From Cupriavidus sp. YR651 (lineage in GTDB: Bacteria > Pseudomonadota > Gammaproteobacteria > Burkholderiales > Burkholderiaceae), in contig NZ_FMYZ01000020.1 of assembly GCF_900101625.1 (NCBI RefSeq), positions 1 through 64,000 of the forward strand: a DNA stretch of 64,000 nucleotides. Direction: 5' to 3'. The notes beneath the pieces were generated by a model, which searched no databases, had not been told where the DNA came from, and was given only the letters and a program-made list of their open reading frames with translations. Below, piece after piece: positions 33,417 through 42,510 of this stretch. Made by a program: the position numbers and the translations under genes. How positions within the stretch are numbered: the first letter of the stretch is position 1; every line of letters begins with the position of its first letter.

Positions 33417-34844
33417 ATGTACGCGATCCTTCCCGCATTCGTCTCGGCGATTTTCCTCGGTTACGGCCTCTATGTGCTGGTGACCCAGGGCGTGACGCGT
33501 GTATCGGCATCGTTCTTCCTGCTGTGCTTCACCACGTTCGCCTGGCAGGGCACCTGGGCGTTCCTGTTCCAGGCGACGCACCCCGACGTCGCACTGGTGC
33601 TGGCCAAGGTGGGCTACCTGTTCATCATCTTCCTGCCCACCACGTTCTATCACTTCATCTGCGAGGTCACGGAATGCCGGCGCGAGCGGCCTGCGCTGCT
33701 GGCGTCGTACGGGCTCAGCCTGATCCTGTCCGTCCTGCTGCTGACCACCAGCAACGTGGTGTCCGGCTACTACGTGCTGTTCTTCGGGGATTATCCCAAG
33801 GCAGGGCCGCTGCACCCGCTGCACGTATTGCAGACGGCGATCCTGGCGTGCCGCTGCGGCTGGCTGCTGATGGCCGCGCGCACCAACGCCACGGCGGAAC
33901 GGCGCCGGCGCTTCAACCTCTGCCTGCTGAGCCTGGCGCTGTATTCGCTCGCCGCGGTGGACTATGCGGTCAACTATGGCTTCGCGTTCTATCCGCCGGG
34001 CGTGATCTTCATTGCGCTGAGCCTCGGCATCCTGGCCGTGAGCGTGGTGCGCTACGACCTGATGCACCCGTATTCGCTGGCCGCCACGGTGGCGCACGAG
34101 GTGCGCACGCCGCTGGCCACCATCCGCATGCAGGCTCAGGAAATGGCGCGAACCTTCCCGCAGGTGGTGCAAGGCTACCGGCTGGCCGTGGAGCAAGGGC
34201 TGATCGAGGACCGCTTGCGGCCGGGACAGCTCGAGCGCATGTGCCACCTGCTTGAGGGCATCACGCGCGAGGTCGATGGCACCAGCACGGTGATCGACAT
34301 GGCGCTGGCGTCGGTGACGCTGGAACGGCTCGACCGCAGCACCTTCGCGCCGCATGGGCTGGCGGCCTGCGTGGACAACGCGCTGGAGCGGTATCCGTTC
34401 CAGCCGGACGAGCGCGCGCGCGTGCGCCTGGCGGCGATCGATCCCGCCTGGCGCTTCGTCGGGTCCGAGACGCTGCTGGTCTACGTGCTGTTCAACCTGC
34501 TGAAGAACAGCCTGTACGCGATTCGCGCGCATGGCGCCGGCCATATCGACATCACCGGCGGGGTGGAGCACAACTACTATCTGCTGCGTGTCCGCGACAC
34601 CGGCCCGGGCATTCCGGCCGACGTGCTGCCGCGCATCTTCGACCCGTTCTTCTCCACCAAGGCCCACGGCAAGGGCAACGGCCTGGGGCTGGCGTTCTGC
34701 CGTCGCGTGCTGGAGGCATTCGGCGGCCGTATCGACTGCGCATCCGTGCCCGGCGCCCATACCACCTTCACGCTGCGCCTGCCGTGCTTTCAGCCGCTGG
34801 CGGACCGGCCGGAGGGCCGGTTTCCCGCCAGCGCCGCCGGCTGA
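33417..34844 (+). CDS. 7TM sensor histidine kinase (CqsS/LqsS/PhcS-like)
   Basis: A 475-residue inner-membrane kinase. Seven hydrophobic segments occupy residues ~1-215 with almost no periplasmic domain, so the ligand is probably sensed within the membrane. The H-box is VAHEVRTPLATIRMQ with His227. A long spacer (FPQVVQGYRLAVEQGLIEDR) of the kind seen in CqsS/LqsS kinases follows. The ATPase has N-box NLLKNSLYAIRAHG, DTGPGIP, PFFSTKAHGKGNGLGLAFC and no receiver domain. No response regulator is adjacent. CqsS-type kinases detect alpha-hydroxyketones, and PhcS detects a hydroxy fatty-acid methyl ester. The ribosome site is poor. Confidence 0.85.
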   Translation: MYAILPAFVSAIFLGYGLYVLVTQGVTRVSASFFLLCFTTFAWQGTWAFLFQATHPDVALVLAKVGYLFIIFLPTTFYHFICEVTECRRERPALLASYGLSLILSVLLLTTSNVVSGYYVLFFGDYPKAGPLHPLHVLQTAILACRCGWLLMAARTNATAERRRRFNLCLLSLALYSLAAVDYAVNYGFAFYPPGVIFIALSLGILAVSVVRYDLMHPYSLAATVAHEVRTPLATIRMQAQEMARTFPQVVQGYRLAVEQGLIEDRLRPGQLERMCHLLEGITREVDGTSTVIDMALASVTLERLDRSTFAPHGLAACVDNALERYPFQPDERARVRLAAIDPAWRFVGSETLLVYVLFNLLKNSLYAIRAHGAGHIDITGGVEHNYYLLRVRDTGPGIPADVLPRIFDPFFSTKAHGKGNGLGLAFCRRVLEAFGGRIDCASVPGAHTTFTLRLPCFQPLADRPEGRFPASAAG

Positions 34845-34880
34845 CCCAACGCCGGCGGGCTCCACGATTGTCGTCGCCGC

Positions 34881-35378
34881 TTAGTTGGCGAGCGGCGGCA
34901 GGATCAGTTCATATTCCCTGACTTTCTCGATGATCTCCTTCGGGAAGCGCGTGATGCGCTTGTCCCGTCCGGCGAACACGATCTGCTGGTAACCCAGCGA
35001 TACCGGCCGGCCGTCCACGCAGAAGCGGAACAGCAGATACGCAGAGCACTGGCGCACCTGGAACGTGTTCAGGTAGCAGTCCACATGCTGGAACGGGAAG
35101 GTTTCCTCCACGTATTCCTGATGCGCGCGCTTGGTCACGAAGACGCCGCCGGCAGCCAGCAGGTTGCTGTGAATGCATTCGTGGAACCAGCGTTCGCGGC
35201 AGATTCCCTGCCACTCGAAGTAGCGGGCGAAATACGTGTTCATGAAGGCATTGGAATCCTTGAGGTAGATATCGATGGCATGGTGGAAGGTTTTTTGAGG
35301 CGGGGTCTCCGATACGTCCTGGGCAAGCAGGGCGGTACCGCGGTTCAGCACTTGGGGGATCACGTCTCGCATCAACAT
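34881..35378 (-). CDS. Hot-dog fold acyl-CoA thioesterase-like protein
   Basis: A 165-residue YbgC/4HBT-like protein. The helix-strand core reads FHHAIDIYLKDSNAFMNTYF, then ARYFEWQGICRERWFHECIH. An Asp/Asn and a Tyr-Phe lie where YbgC-type enzymes have D-x-x-G/N-x-v-Y-x-x-Y-f. The later strands are VDCYLNTFQVRQCSAYLLF and VSLGYQQIVFAGRD. It may hydrolyse an acyl thioester or bind one. CAGGAG supports ATG 35378. It converges on the sensor kinase, with 36 bp between stop codons, so a link to an acyl-type signal is possible but unproven. Confidence 0.75.
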   Translation of the reverse strand: MLMRDVIPQVLNRGTALLAQDVSETPPQKTFHHAIDIYLKDSNAFMNTYFARYFEWQGICRERWFHECIHSNLLAAGGVFVTKRAHQEYVEETFPFQHVDCYLNTFQVRQCSAYLLFRFCVDGRPVSLGYQQIVFAGRDKRITRFPKEIIEKVREYELILPPLAN

Positions 35379-35510
35379 GGAACGACTCCTGTGTGACTGG
35401 CTGCGAGCGGCAGCCGACGCCTGCCCCGCCAGCAGTTGCGGGGCATGAGTCATTCTGCGTCACGGAGCGCTGCACGCGGGGATGGCGGCGAGGGGAGCGC
35501 CGCGCCCAAA

Positions 35511-35551
35511 AGCAAAACGCCCCGGCGGCGGGACGTGTGTCCTGCAGCCGG
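35511..35551 (-). terminator. Intrinsic terminator of large lipoprotein gene
   Basis: On the minus strand GCCCCGGC pairs with GCCGGGGC around a 16-base loop and is followed by GTTTTGCTTTT. A 10-bp tandem repeat (GGCGCTTCGT) lies beside it at 35552-35579. Confidence 0.7.
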
Positions 35552-35613
35552 GGCGCTTCGTGGCGCTTCGTGGCGCTTCTCAGCGTGGATGCGGCGTGTG
35601 CCGCGCCAGCGGG

Positions 35614-37710
35614 TCAGCGATAGGTGCCGATCACGCGCACGAACTTCTGGGTGTCGTCCGCCGTGGTGGAGCGGACCTCGACGGTGCGCTGGTCACCGGC
35701 GGCCATGTAGGTCGGGAAGCCGATGATCGCGCAGTTGCCGGCGGGGTTGATGCCCGTGCCATTGCCGGCGCTGGAGCCCTGGCCCAGCGTGGTGACCACT
35801 ACCGAGCGCGCCTTGTACGACGGCACGTTGGTCTGGATCAGCGTGCGATCGAGCGGCGACGGGTTGGGCACCACGTTCTTGCGTCCGAAGGCGAGGGCCC
35901 GGTCCACCGGCTCGGCGTTCTGCGTCCAGCTGACGGTGGTGTCCAACTGCGCGTCGATCTTGCCATTGAGCGTCAGAAAGCCGAGGCTGGCCGGATCGAT
36001 CGCATTCCAGGTTTCCCGTGCGATCACGGACGGCGTCATGATGGCGCCCGACGACGTCAGCGTGAAGGTGTCATCCGGCGTGGCGGACAGGGACGTCTTG
36101 TAGGACAGGTCGGCGTTCCGGTTCCAGACTTCGAAGGTGTAGCTGGCAAAGGTCGGTACGGCGTCGATGCCGTCGTCCGTCAGCGGCGTGGCGGCATACG
36201 TGTTGCCGCCGCTGGCCAGCGAGGCCCACGTCATCGTGTCGGCGGTGTTGAGCGGCGTGGCGGCGAGCACCACGGTGCTGCTGGACTGGCCCGAGTCCCC
36301 GATCGTGGCGTTCGGCGAAACGGGATCGTTCGCCGCGTAGGTGAGCGCGCCGTTCAGGTTCTGCACGACCATGTTGGCAAACGTGCCGCAAACGCGCGAA
36401 CGCGCCAGCACCACACCGGCGGCGGGCAGGCCGGGGCCGGTCACGCGCACGAGCTGCACGTTCGCGCCCGCTGCGCGCTGCGGATTCAGCAACACGCGCA
36501 ACGCGGTTTCGTAGCGGGACACGATGCCGCCGCCCGGGTTCTGCTCGACGACCTTGCTGATGCGGCGCGTGACGGCGGCCTCGTAAGGGCGCTCGTTGCC
36601 GGTCAGGGTCCAGCCCGTCGCAGCCCGGTTGGTCACCCGGCGCGAGAACTGGGACGTGGTGCCATCGGCGCGGATATACGGGAAGCGCACGAAGGCGTCG
36701 TCCTCGTTGCTGCCATTCTTGCCGTTGAACAGCACGATCGGCGCCTGGAATTTGGCGCCGGTCATGTCGGCGGACGTCAGCAGCGCATCGAAATCATCGC
36801 GTGCCGTGTAGCTGCTGTTCAGGTAGTTGCTGGCGAAGGCCGGTGCGCAGGCGCCCAGCAGTGCGGACACACTGGCGCGCGCCGACGGTGCCACGGCAAA
36901 GCAGGCCTGGAGACTGGCGCGGATGGCTTCGAACGTGGCGGCGTTGGTGCGGGCGGCCGGTGCCGGCAGGGCGGCGGGCGGGTTGGCGAGCGAACCTGGC
37001 GTCAGCGTCCGTTCCGGCACGGTGCCGCCGGACATGACGGCGCCCGTGGAGGCCACCTTCACGCCGGTGGAGGTCAGCGTAACCAGCACGCGGTCGATCA
37101 CGGCATCGGCGCCCTGGCCTTGCGTCGACAGCGGCGTGGAAATCGGGTCGAAGGCGCCGGCATCCAGCCCTGCGTCGGCCGCGATATTGGCCAGCACCGC
37201 GCGCAGCGCTGCCACGGCCTGCTGGACCTGGGCGCTGGTGACCTTGCTGTTCAGCGTGGCGGCGTTGATCAGGTCGAGCGGATTGCCGCCGACCAGCAGT
37301 GCCGCCAGCGCGTTCGTCAGCGGCGACACGTTCACCGTGGTCGTCGCGCCACTGGCCGGCTTGCTGGCCAGCACGGAAACGTAGCTGACGGTGCCGCCGC
37401 CCGCGTTGCCCGTGGCGACCACCACGAACGGTGCGCGGAAGTCGGATACATCGAAGCTGTACTTGCCGTTGGCGTCGGCGATGCTCGTGCCGACAAGCCT
37501 GCCGTCCGCGTCACGGACGGTGACCGTCGCTCCGGCCATGAAGGCGCCGGATGCCGCCGTGCCTTGCACCGTGGCAGGCGACTTGGCCGCGCCATCTCCG
37601 CTGCCACCACCCCCGCACGCCGACAACACCGCAACCGTCACCAGCGCCAGCGCGGGCGCCCATGCACGACCCCGCAAGCCCGGCTTGCGCATTTCCCGAT
37701 GATTTCCCAT
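35614..37710 (-). CDS. Large outer-membrane lipoprotein, Ig/Cna-like N-domain
   Basis: A 698-residue lipoprotein with lipobox LSAC (Cys32) followed by GGGGSGDGAAK. Residues ~45-110 (VQGTAASGAFMAGATVTVRD, then ANGKYSFDVS) form a carboxypeptidase-regulatory/Cna-B-like beta sandwich. A helical part (LTNALAALLVGGNP to ALRAVLANIAADAG) and a long beta-rich C-terminal region of ~400 residues follow. The last part (WTQNAEPVDRALAFGRKN) is not a domain I can name. Similar Burkholderiales proteins are annotated as hypothetical lipoproteins. AAGGGAAG precedes ATG 37710. Confidence 0.85.
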   Translation of the reverse strand: MGNHREMRKPGLRGRAWAPALALVTVAVLSACGGGGSGDGAAKSPATVQGTAASGAFMAGATVTVRDADGRLVGTSIADANGKYSFDVSDFRAPFVVVATGNAGGGTVSYVSVLASKPASGATTTVNVSPLTNALAALLVGGNPLDLINAATLNSKVTSAQVQQAVAALRAVLANIAADAGLDAGAFDPISTPLSTQGQGADAVIDRVLVTLTSTGVKVASTGAVMSGGTVPERTLTPGSLANPPAALPAPAARTNAATFEAIRASLQACFAVAPSARASVSALLGACAPAFASNYLNSSYTARDDFDALLTSADMTGAKFQAPIVLFNGKNGSNEDDAFVRFPYIRADGTTSQFSRRVTNRAATGWTLTGNERPYEAAVTRRISKVVEQNPGGGIVSRYETALRVLLNPQRAAGANVQLVRVTGPGLPAAGVVLARSRVCGTFANMVVQNLNGALTYAANDPVSPNATIGDSGQSSSTVVLAATPLNTADTMTWASLASGGNTYAATPLTDDGIDAVPTFASYTFEVWNRNADLSYKTSLSATPDDTFTLTSSGAIMTPSVIARETWNAIDPASLGFLTLNGKIDAQLDTTVSWTQNAEPVDRALAFGRKNVVPNPSPLDRTLIQTNVPSYKARSVVVTTLGQGSSAGNGTGINPAGNCAIIGFPTYMAAGDQRTVEVRSTTADDTQKFVRVIGTYR

Positions 37711-38095
37711 GAAAAGTCTTCCCTTTGTTATGGATTCTTGTGGCTCTGTTTTATGCGGCGACTGAATACGCCGGGCCGGATCATAAAAGGCCGCCGCTGC
37801 CCCCACTTCCCCTCATCGGTTGGGTGTCGGGTAGAGATAACAAACCGGATACAAGGGTTGCGATAAAGAGGTTTATGAAGCACATAGAGCGCGGGTTAAC
37901 TGTCATATTTGTAAGCGCGTCAACCGGGTATATTTCAATGCGTTACGGATTATTACTAGCCAGGCCTGCGCGCCCCCACAAACAAAAAGAACGAGACGGG
38001 CCGGCACTATGTATCAGAGGAAAGCGCTGAAATCTGCGCATTGACTTCCGGCTCATCGGACGCAATGCCGCGCAATACAAGGGGAGCAGTCAGTC
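37711..38095. other. AT-richer intergenic region
   Basis: This 385-bp stretch has lower GC than its surroundings, especially 37830-37980. It separates the divergent lipoprotein and VirK/DUF535 genes and probably holds both promoters. No gene, repeat or operator was recognised. Confidence 0.5.
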
Positions 38096-39121
38096 GTGCA
38101 AGGACCTGTGTCATATCTGCAGGGGCTCATTCATGCCCGTGCGGGAGGGATGTTGGAGACGAATCCAACGTTTTACCTTCGCTATCTCACCACCGTGGCG
38201 ACGTTGTCGTCGTTCTGTTATCCCCCGGGCAGCCGCAAATGCTGGACCCGACGTGTCAAGCTTGTTGCAATGTCCGCCATTCGGGCGCGCGCCGGGCAGG
38301 CGTGGCTGCGCGCCGCCGGGTCGTGTGCACTGCTGCAGCGTGTGGTGGCCGCGCGGCCGGCGGTGCTGGAAAAGCCCTACCGTCCGCTTGGGGAGCAGGG
38401 CAAGAGCTTTCACGAGCGCGTGCGCATGGTGCTGGATCACTACGGTGTCATGCATGCCGTGTTGCCAGTCTGCGTCTCCGAGCGCATCTACCTTGGCGAT
38501 GGCCTGACGTGGCAGTCCGACGATGGCCGCTACGTACTGCGGCTGGCCGATTCCGGCCCGAATCCCAAGGAAGGCGAACTTGCGTTCTACTGGGTCGATA
38601 CCCAGGCCGGGGTTTGCCTTGCACAGATCAGCTTCTACCTGACGCATGACTATGATGGCCCGGCGATTTTCATCGGCGGGCTGCAGGGGCCGATGGGCGA
38701 AAGCAGCCGCGAGCTGATCCGCATGGCGACCAAGGCGTGCGAAGGCCTGCGTCCCAAGGATGTCGTGATGGAGGCCCTGTTGGGCTTTGCCGCCCAGATG
38801 CGGGCGCGTCGCATCGTCGCGGTGTCGCGCGCCAATCATGTCGGCCGCCAGCGCCACACCCCGCGCGAGATCCAGGCCGACTACGAAGGCTTCTGGATGG
38901 AGGCCCACGGCCAGCCAATGCCGAATGGCAACATCGACATTCCCGTTTGCCAGCCCCAACGCGATATCAACGAGATTCCGTCCAAGAAGCGTTCGGCCTG
39001 GCGCCGCAAGCAGGCGCTGGCGGAGACCGTGCGTCACGCGGTGGGCGCCTGGCTGCGCGCCGATGCCACCCCCGCGGAAAACGATCCGCGCGTGCCGCAC
39101 GTCGCCTTCGCCGCCGCCTGA
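38096..39121 (+). CDS. VirK/YbjX (DUF535) family protein
   Basis: A 341-residue member of the DUF535 family, whose founders include VirK and YbjX. Recognisable segments are FHERVRMVLDHYGVMHAVLP, ERIYLGDGLTWQSDDGRYVL, EGELAFYWVDTQ, FIGGLQGPMGESSRELIRMA and the long helical end EIPSKKRSAWRRKQALAE. Family members affect virulence and membrane-peptide resistance in enterobacteria, but the biochemistry is unknown. GTG 38096 is chosen because AAGGGGAG lies 9 bp upstream. Confidence 0.85.
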   Translation: MQGPVSYLQGLIHARAGGMLETNPTFYLRYLTTVATLSSFCYPPGSRKCWTRRVKLVAMSAIRARAGQAWLRAAGSCALLQRVVAARPAVLEKPYRPLGEQGKSFHERVRMVLDHYGVMHAVLPVCVSERIYLGDGLTWQSDDGRYVLRLADSGPNPKEGELAFYWVDTQAGVCLAQISFYLTHDYDGPAIFIGGLQGPMGESSRELIRMATKACEGLRPKDVVMEALLGFAAQMRARRIVAVSRANHVGRQRHTPREIQADYEGFWMEAHGQPMPNGNIDIPVCQPQRDINEIPSKKRSAWRRKQALAETVRHAVGAWLRADATPAENDPRVPHVAFAAA

Positions 39122-39155
39122 TCGGGCTTCACACCCGTCTTGCCACTCGCGGCAA

Positions 39156-39186
39156 CCCCGACCTGCCCATGTGCGGCAGGTCGGGG
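39156..39186 (+). terminator. Hairpin after VirK-like gene
   Basis: CCCCGACCTGCC / GGCAGGTCGGGG is a perfect 12-bp stem with a 7-base loop. There is no T-run, so it may be a weak terminator or an mRNA-end stabiliser. Confidence 0.55.
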
Positions 39187-39200
39187 CGGTAAACCCTAGT

Positions 39201-39218
39201 AGTCTAGCCACCTAGACT
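39201..39218. promoter_or_regulatory. Palindromic GntR operator candidate
   Basis: AGTCTAGCCACCTAGACT has perfect 7-bp arms and a 4-bp spacer. It lies 47 bp before the GntR start. Confidence 0.65.
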
Positions 39219-39265
39219 TTTATAGAGTCCGGTATCCCCCTGACGCGCCCGCGGGCGCGCTGCGC

Positions 39266-40021
39266 ATGCCGGACGCCCCTGCCACCGACCTTCTCTCCCG
39301 TAGCCGCGAGCCCGTCTACCTGCAACTCGCCACCATTTTTCGCCGCCAGATCGAAAGCGGCGTGTGGCGGCCGGGCGAGCAGATTCCGTCGCTCGACGCC
39401 CTGTGCCGGCAATACGGCGTGGCGCGGATGACGATGCATCACGCGCTGTCCGAGCTCGACGCCGAAGGCCTGGTGGCCCGCGCGCGCGGCCGGGGCACCT
39501 TCGTCAAGGCCGCGGGCCGCGCGCGGCGTCAGCTTGCATTGCCTATCAGCTGGGACCAGGCCGTGGCCGTGGGGGACCAGCTTTCCACCGAGGCGATGGT
39601 CGAGTCCACCGCCGATGTGCCGTTGCCCGACGACCTGGGCATGCCCTGCGACGGCCGCCGCGCCGACGCCTATCACTTCCTGCGCCGCGCGCATCGTGTG
39701 GACGGCCGTCCGTTTGCCGTGGGCGAGGTCTATATCGCCGCCGATGTGTTCGCGCGCGAACCCGAAGCGTTCCGCCACGGCGCCTCCGTCCCGGTCCTCG
39801 ATCGTTTTCCCGGCCTCAAGGTCAACGCCGCGCGCCAGCGCCTGTCGATCGTGGCCGCCGGCGCGGCATCGGCCGGTGCGCTGGAGCTGGGCGTGGGCGC
39901 GCCGGTCGCGGAGCTGCGCCGCTTTGCCTGCGTCGACAACGTGATCGTCTATTACGCCCGCATCGAATTCCCGACGGAGTACGTCTGCCTGGATTTCGAC
40001 CTGCTGGCCCCGCATTCCTGA
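39266..40021 (+). CDS. GntR-family regulator (HutC/UTRA type)
   Basis: A 251-residue regulator. The N-terminal GntR winged helix is EPVYLQLATIFRRQIESGVW, then PSLDALCRQYGVARMTMHHA with the GTFVK wing end. The C-terminal ~160 residues are a UTRA ligand-binding domain (RVDGRPFAVGEVYIAADVFA, ending YYARIEFPTEYVCLDFDL). It heads the CoA-linked catabolic genes and probably represses them and itself through the palindrome at 39201. Confidence 0.92.
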   Translation: MPDAPATDLLSRSREPVYLQLATIFRRQIESGVWRPGEQIPSLDALCRQYGVARMTMHHALSELDAEGLVARARGRGTFVKAAGRARRQLALPISWDQAVAVGDQLSTEAMVESTADVPLPDDLGMPCDGRRADAYHFLRRAHRVDGRPFAVGEVYIAADVFAREPEAFRHGASVPVLDRFPGLKVNAARQRLSIVAAGAASAGALELGVGAPVAELRRFACVDNVIVYYARIEFPTEYVCLDFDLLAPHS

Positions 40022-40048
40022 CACCCCAACAAGAACGGAACCTGCAAC

Positions 40049-41656
40049 ATGGAGACTACCCAACCGATGAGCGGCGCGAATGGTGCGAATGGTGCGAATG
40101 GTGCAAACGAAGCGATGAACGGGGCCGAGAGCCTCGTCAAGACGCTGCTGGCCTCCGGCGTGGATACCTGCTTCGCCAACCCGGGCACGAGCGAGATGCA
40201 CTTCGTCGCCGCGCTGGACCGCATTCCCGGCATGCGCTGCGTGCTCGGGCTGTTCGAAGGCGTCGTCACCGGCGCGGCCGATGGCTATGCGCGCATGGCG
40301 GACAAGCCGGCGGCCACGCTGCTGCATTGCGGTCCGGGTCTGGCCAATGGGCTGGCCAACCTGCACAACGCGCGCCGTGCGCAGACACCGATCGTCAATA
40401 TCATCGGGGATCAGGCCACCTATCACCGTCCGCTCGATGCGCCGCTGACAGCCGACACCGAAGGCTGGGCGCGCCCCGTCTCCGTCTGGACGCGTACCGC
40501 CACGCACGCCGCGTCGGTCGGTGCCGATGCCGCCGCCGCCGTGCAGGCCGCGCGTTCCACGCCGGGCGGCGTCGCCAGCCTGATCCTGCCGTCCGACGTG
40601 TGCTGGGATGCCGGCGGCCAGGTGGCCGCGCCACTGCCGGCGATTCCGGTGCCCCGCGTGTCGCCCGATGCCGTGCAGCATGCCGCGCGCGTGCTGCGCA
40701 GCGGGCAGCCCACGCTGATCGTGCTGGCCGGCAATGCGCTGCGCGAAGGCGCGCTGGCCGATGCCCATCGCATCGCCGCCACCACCGACGCACGCCTGAT
40801 CACGCCGATGTCGAATGCCCGCGTCACGCGCGGTCAGGGGCGGCTGGCCGTCGATCGCATTCCGTATTCCGGCGATGCCGCGCGCAGCAAGCTGGCGGGC
40901 ATCCGCAACGTGATCCTGGTGGGCGCGCCGGCACCGGTAACGTTCTTTGCGTATCCCGGCAAGTCGCCGCGCCCCTATCCGGACGATGCCGTGATTCACG
41001 TGCTGGCGCGTCCGGAAGAGGACCTCGGCGAGGCGCTGGCGCGTCTGGCCGACGAGCTCGGCGCACGCAAGGCCCCGCTGCCCGCGTCGGCACCGGTGTC
41101 GCATGAACCCGCGAAAGGTGCGGTGACATCGGAAGCCGTGGCGCAGACGCTGTCCGCGTTGCTGCCGGAGCAGGCCGTGGTGGTGGAGGAAAGCGTGAGC
41201 TTTGGCCGCGCGTTCTACCCCGGCACCGTGCATGCCGCTCCGCACGACTGGCTGCAGCTGACGGGCGGTGCCATCGGCGCCGGCCTGCCGCTGGCCACGG
41301 GTGCCGCCATTGCGGCGCCGGATCGCCGCGTGGTGGCGTTGCAGGCCGATGGCTCGGGCATGTACACGCTGCAGTCGCTGTGGACGATGGCGCGCGAGAA
41401 GCTGGACGTCACCATCGTGCTGCTGGCCAACCGCAAGTACGCGATCCTGCTGGGCGAGTTGGCCGGCGTGGGCGCCAACCCGGGCAAGACCGCGCTGGAC
41501 ATGCTCGACATCGGCAACCCGGACCTCGACTGGGTCAAGATGGCCAACGGCATGGGCGTGGAGGCCGCGCGCGCCGACAACATGGAAACCTTCGCCGATC
41601 TGTTCCGCATGGCCAACCAGCGCAAGGGCCCGTTCCTGATCGAACTGGTGATCTGA
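40049..41656 (+). CDS. Thiamine-diphosphate enzyme (ALS-like), second copy
   Basis: A 535-residue ThDP enzyme of the acetolactate synthase large-subunit group. It is only distantly similar to the one at 15350. The activating Glu is in LFEGVVTGAADGYARM, and the PP motif is ADGSGMYTLQSLWTMA with Asn in LLANRKYAIL. The first residue of GDG is replaced by Ala, which is seen in some family members. No small regulatory subunit is nearby. The N-terminus carries a (Gly-Ala-Asn)4 stretch coded by 9-bp repeats. Confidence 0.9.
   Translation: METTQPMSGANGANGANGANEAMNGAESLVKTLLASGVDTCFANPGTSEMHFVAALDRIPGMRCVLGLFEGVVTGAADGYARMADKPAATLLHCGPGLANGLANLHNARRAQTPIVNIIGDQATYHRPLDAPLTADTEGWARPVSVWTRTATHAASVGADAAAAVQAARSTPGGVASLILPSDVCWDAGGQVAAPLPAIPVPRVSPDAVQHAARVLRSGQPTLIVLAGNALREGALADAHRIAATTDARLITPMSNARVTRGQGRLAVDRIPYSGDAARSKLAGIRNVILVGAPAPVTFFAYPGKSPRPYPDDAVIHVLARPEEDLGEALARLADELGARKAPLPASAPVSHEPAKGAVTSEAVAQTLSALLPEQAVVVEESVSFGRAFYPGTVHAAPHDWLQLTGGAIGAGLPLATGAAIAAPDRRVVALQADGSGMYTLQSLWTMAREKLDVTIVLLANRKYAILLGELAGVGANPGKTALDMLDIGNPDLDWVKMANGMGVEAARADNMETFADLFRMANQRKGPFLIELVI
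40073..40108 (+). repeat. 9-bp tandem repeat (GGTGCGAAT)
   Basis: Three to four units of GGTGCGAAT lie in frame near the 5' end of the ThDP gene and encode Gly-Ala-Asn repeats. Confidence 0.85.
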
Positions 41657-41693
41657 CCGGCCGGGCTTTCCCGTTTCCCAGTAGGAGATCGCA

Positions 41694-41942
41694 ATGCTGC
41701 AACTTCGCCCTGGCTGTGAATGCTGTGACAAAGATCTGCCGCCCGATTCGGCCGACGCCCGCATCTGTTCGTTCGAATGCACGTTCTGTGCGGACTGCGC
41801 GGACAAGGTGCTGGCCGGCCGCTGCCCCAATTGCGGCGGCGAGCTGGTGGCGCGCCCGCGCCGGCCCGCTGACAAGCTGGCGCGGCACCCGGCCTCGACC
41901 GAGCGCGTGTTCAAGCCCGAGGGTTGCGCCGGCGCTGCGTGA
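41694..41942 (+). CDS. DUF1272 Cys-rich protein
   Basis: An 82-residue zinc-ribbon-like protein of the DUF1272 family: LQLRPGCECCDKDLPPDS, then CSFECTFCADCADKVL and CPNCGGELVARPRRP. Nine Cys within ~45 residues can bind two metals. The function is unknown. Members are often found beside catabolic genes. TAGGAGA precedes the ATG, and it follows the ThDP gene by 37 bp. Confidence 0.9.
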   Translation: MLQLRPGCECCDKDLPPDSADARICSFECTFCADCADKVLAGRCPNCGGELVARPRRPADKLARHPASTERVFKPEGCAGAA

Positions 41943-42062
41943 GTGACGCCGCCCCGGGCATCTTCCGCCCGGGGAATTCCAGCCTTCGGGAGATGTGAAT
42001 GGTCGCGCCGGTGGGCATCGGGCAAGCTGCCCGTCACGACAGATATCGATCAAGGAGCCCCC

Positions 42063-42506
42063 ATGTCTCACCCCGTTGATGCGGCGGCCACGGCGTCCGG
42101 TCCGGACAAGCAGTACGCCGAGGCGCTCGCGGCCGGCCAGTTCCGCATCCAGCTGTGCCACGACTGCAATCGCCATGTCTTCTATCCGCGCAATATCTGC
42201 CCCCATTGCGGTGGCGACGCGCTGACATGGACGGCGCCCGCCGGCACGGGCACGGTGTATTCGACCAGCGTGGTCCGGCGCAAGCCCGAGGCCGGCGGCG
42301 ACTACAACGTGGCGCTGATCGACCTCGATGAAGGCGTGCGCATGATGAGCCGGGTGGAGGGCATCGCGCCGAAGGACGTGCGCATCGGCATGCGCGTCAG
42401 GGCGCGCGTGGCGGCGGCGAAGCGTGACGCCGCGAGCGAGGCCAAGAATCAGGCTGAAGACCCGTCCGAGCCCGCGCTGGTGGTCTTCGATCCGGTGGAG
42501 GGCTGA
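42063..42506 (+). CDS. Zn-ribbon/OB-fold protein (DUF35), thiolase partner
   Basis: A 147-residue DUF35 protein. The N-terminal rubredoxin-like zinc ribbon is LCHDCNRHVFYPRNICPHC and the OB fold is GTGTVYSTSVVRR to VRIGMRVRARVA. These proteins form complexes with SCP-x-like thiolases in steroid and alkyl-chain degradation and in HMG-CoA synthase systems, where they probably help bind acyl-CoA. The partner gene starts 4 bp after its stop. AAGGAG precedes ATG 42063. Confidence 0.92.
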   Translation: MSHPVDAAATASGPDKQYAEALAAGQFRIQLCHDCNRHVFYPRNICPHCGGDALTWTAPAGTGTVYSTSVVRRKPEAGGDYNVALIDLDEGVRMMSRVEGIAPKDVRIGMRVRARVAAAKRDAASEAKNQAEDPSEPALVVFDPVEG

Positions 42507-42510
42507 CATC

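Noticed and set aside
37725..38030. 101-codon frame in the AT-richer gap
   Set aside because: No start context, no domain, and it spans the probable divergent promoters.
39212..42037. Very long minus-strand frame over GntR and ThDP genes
   Set aside because: Same cause: low-complexity His/Gln/Arg-rich translation without motifs, opposite to well-supported genes.
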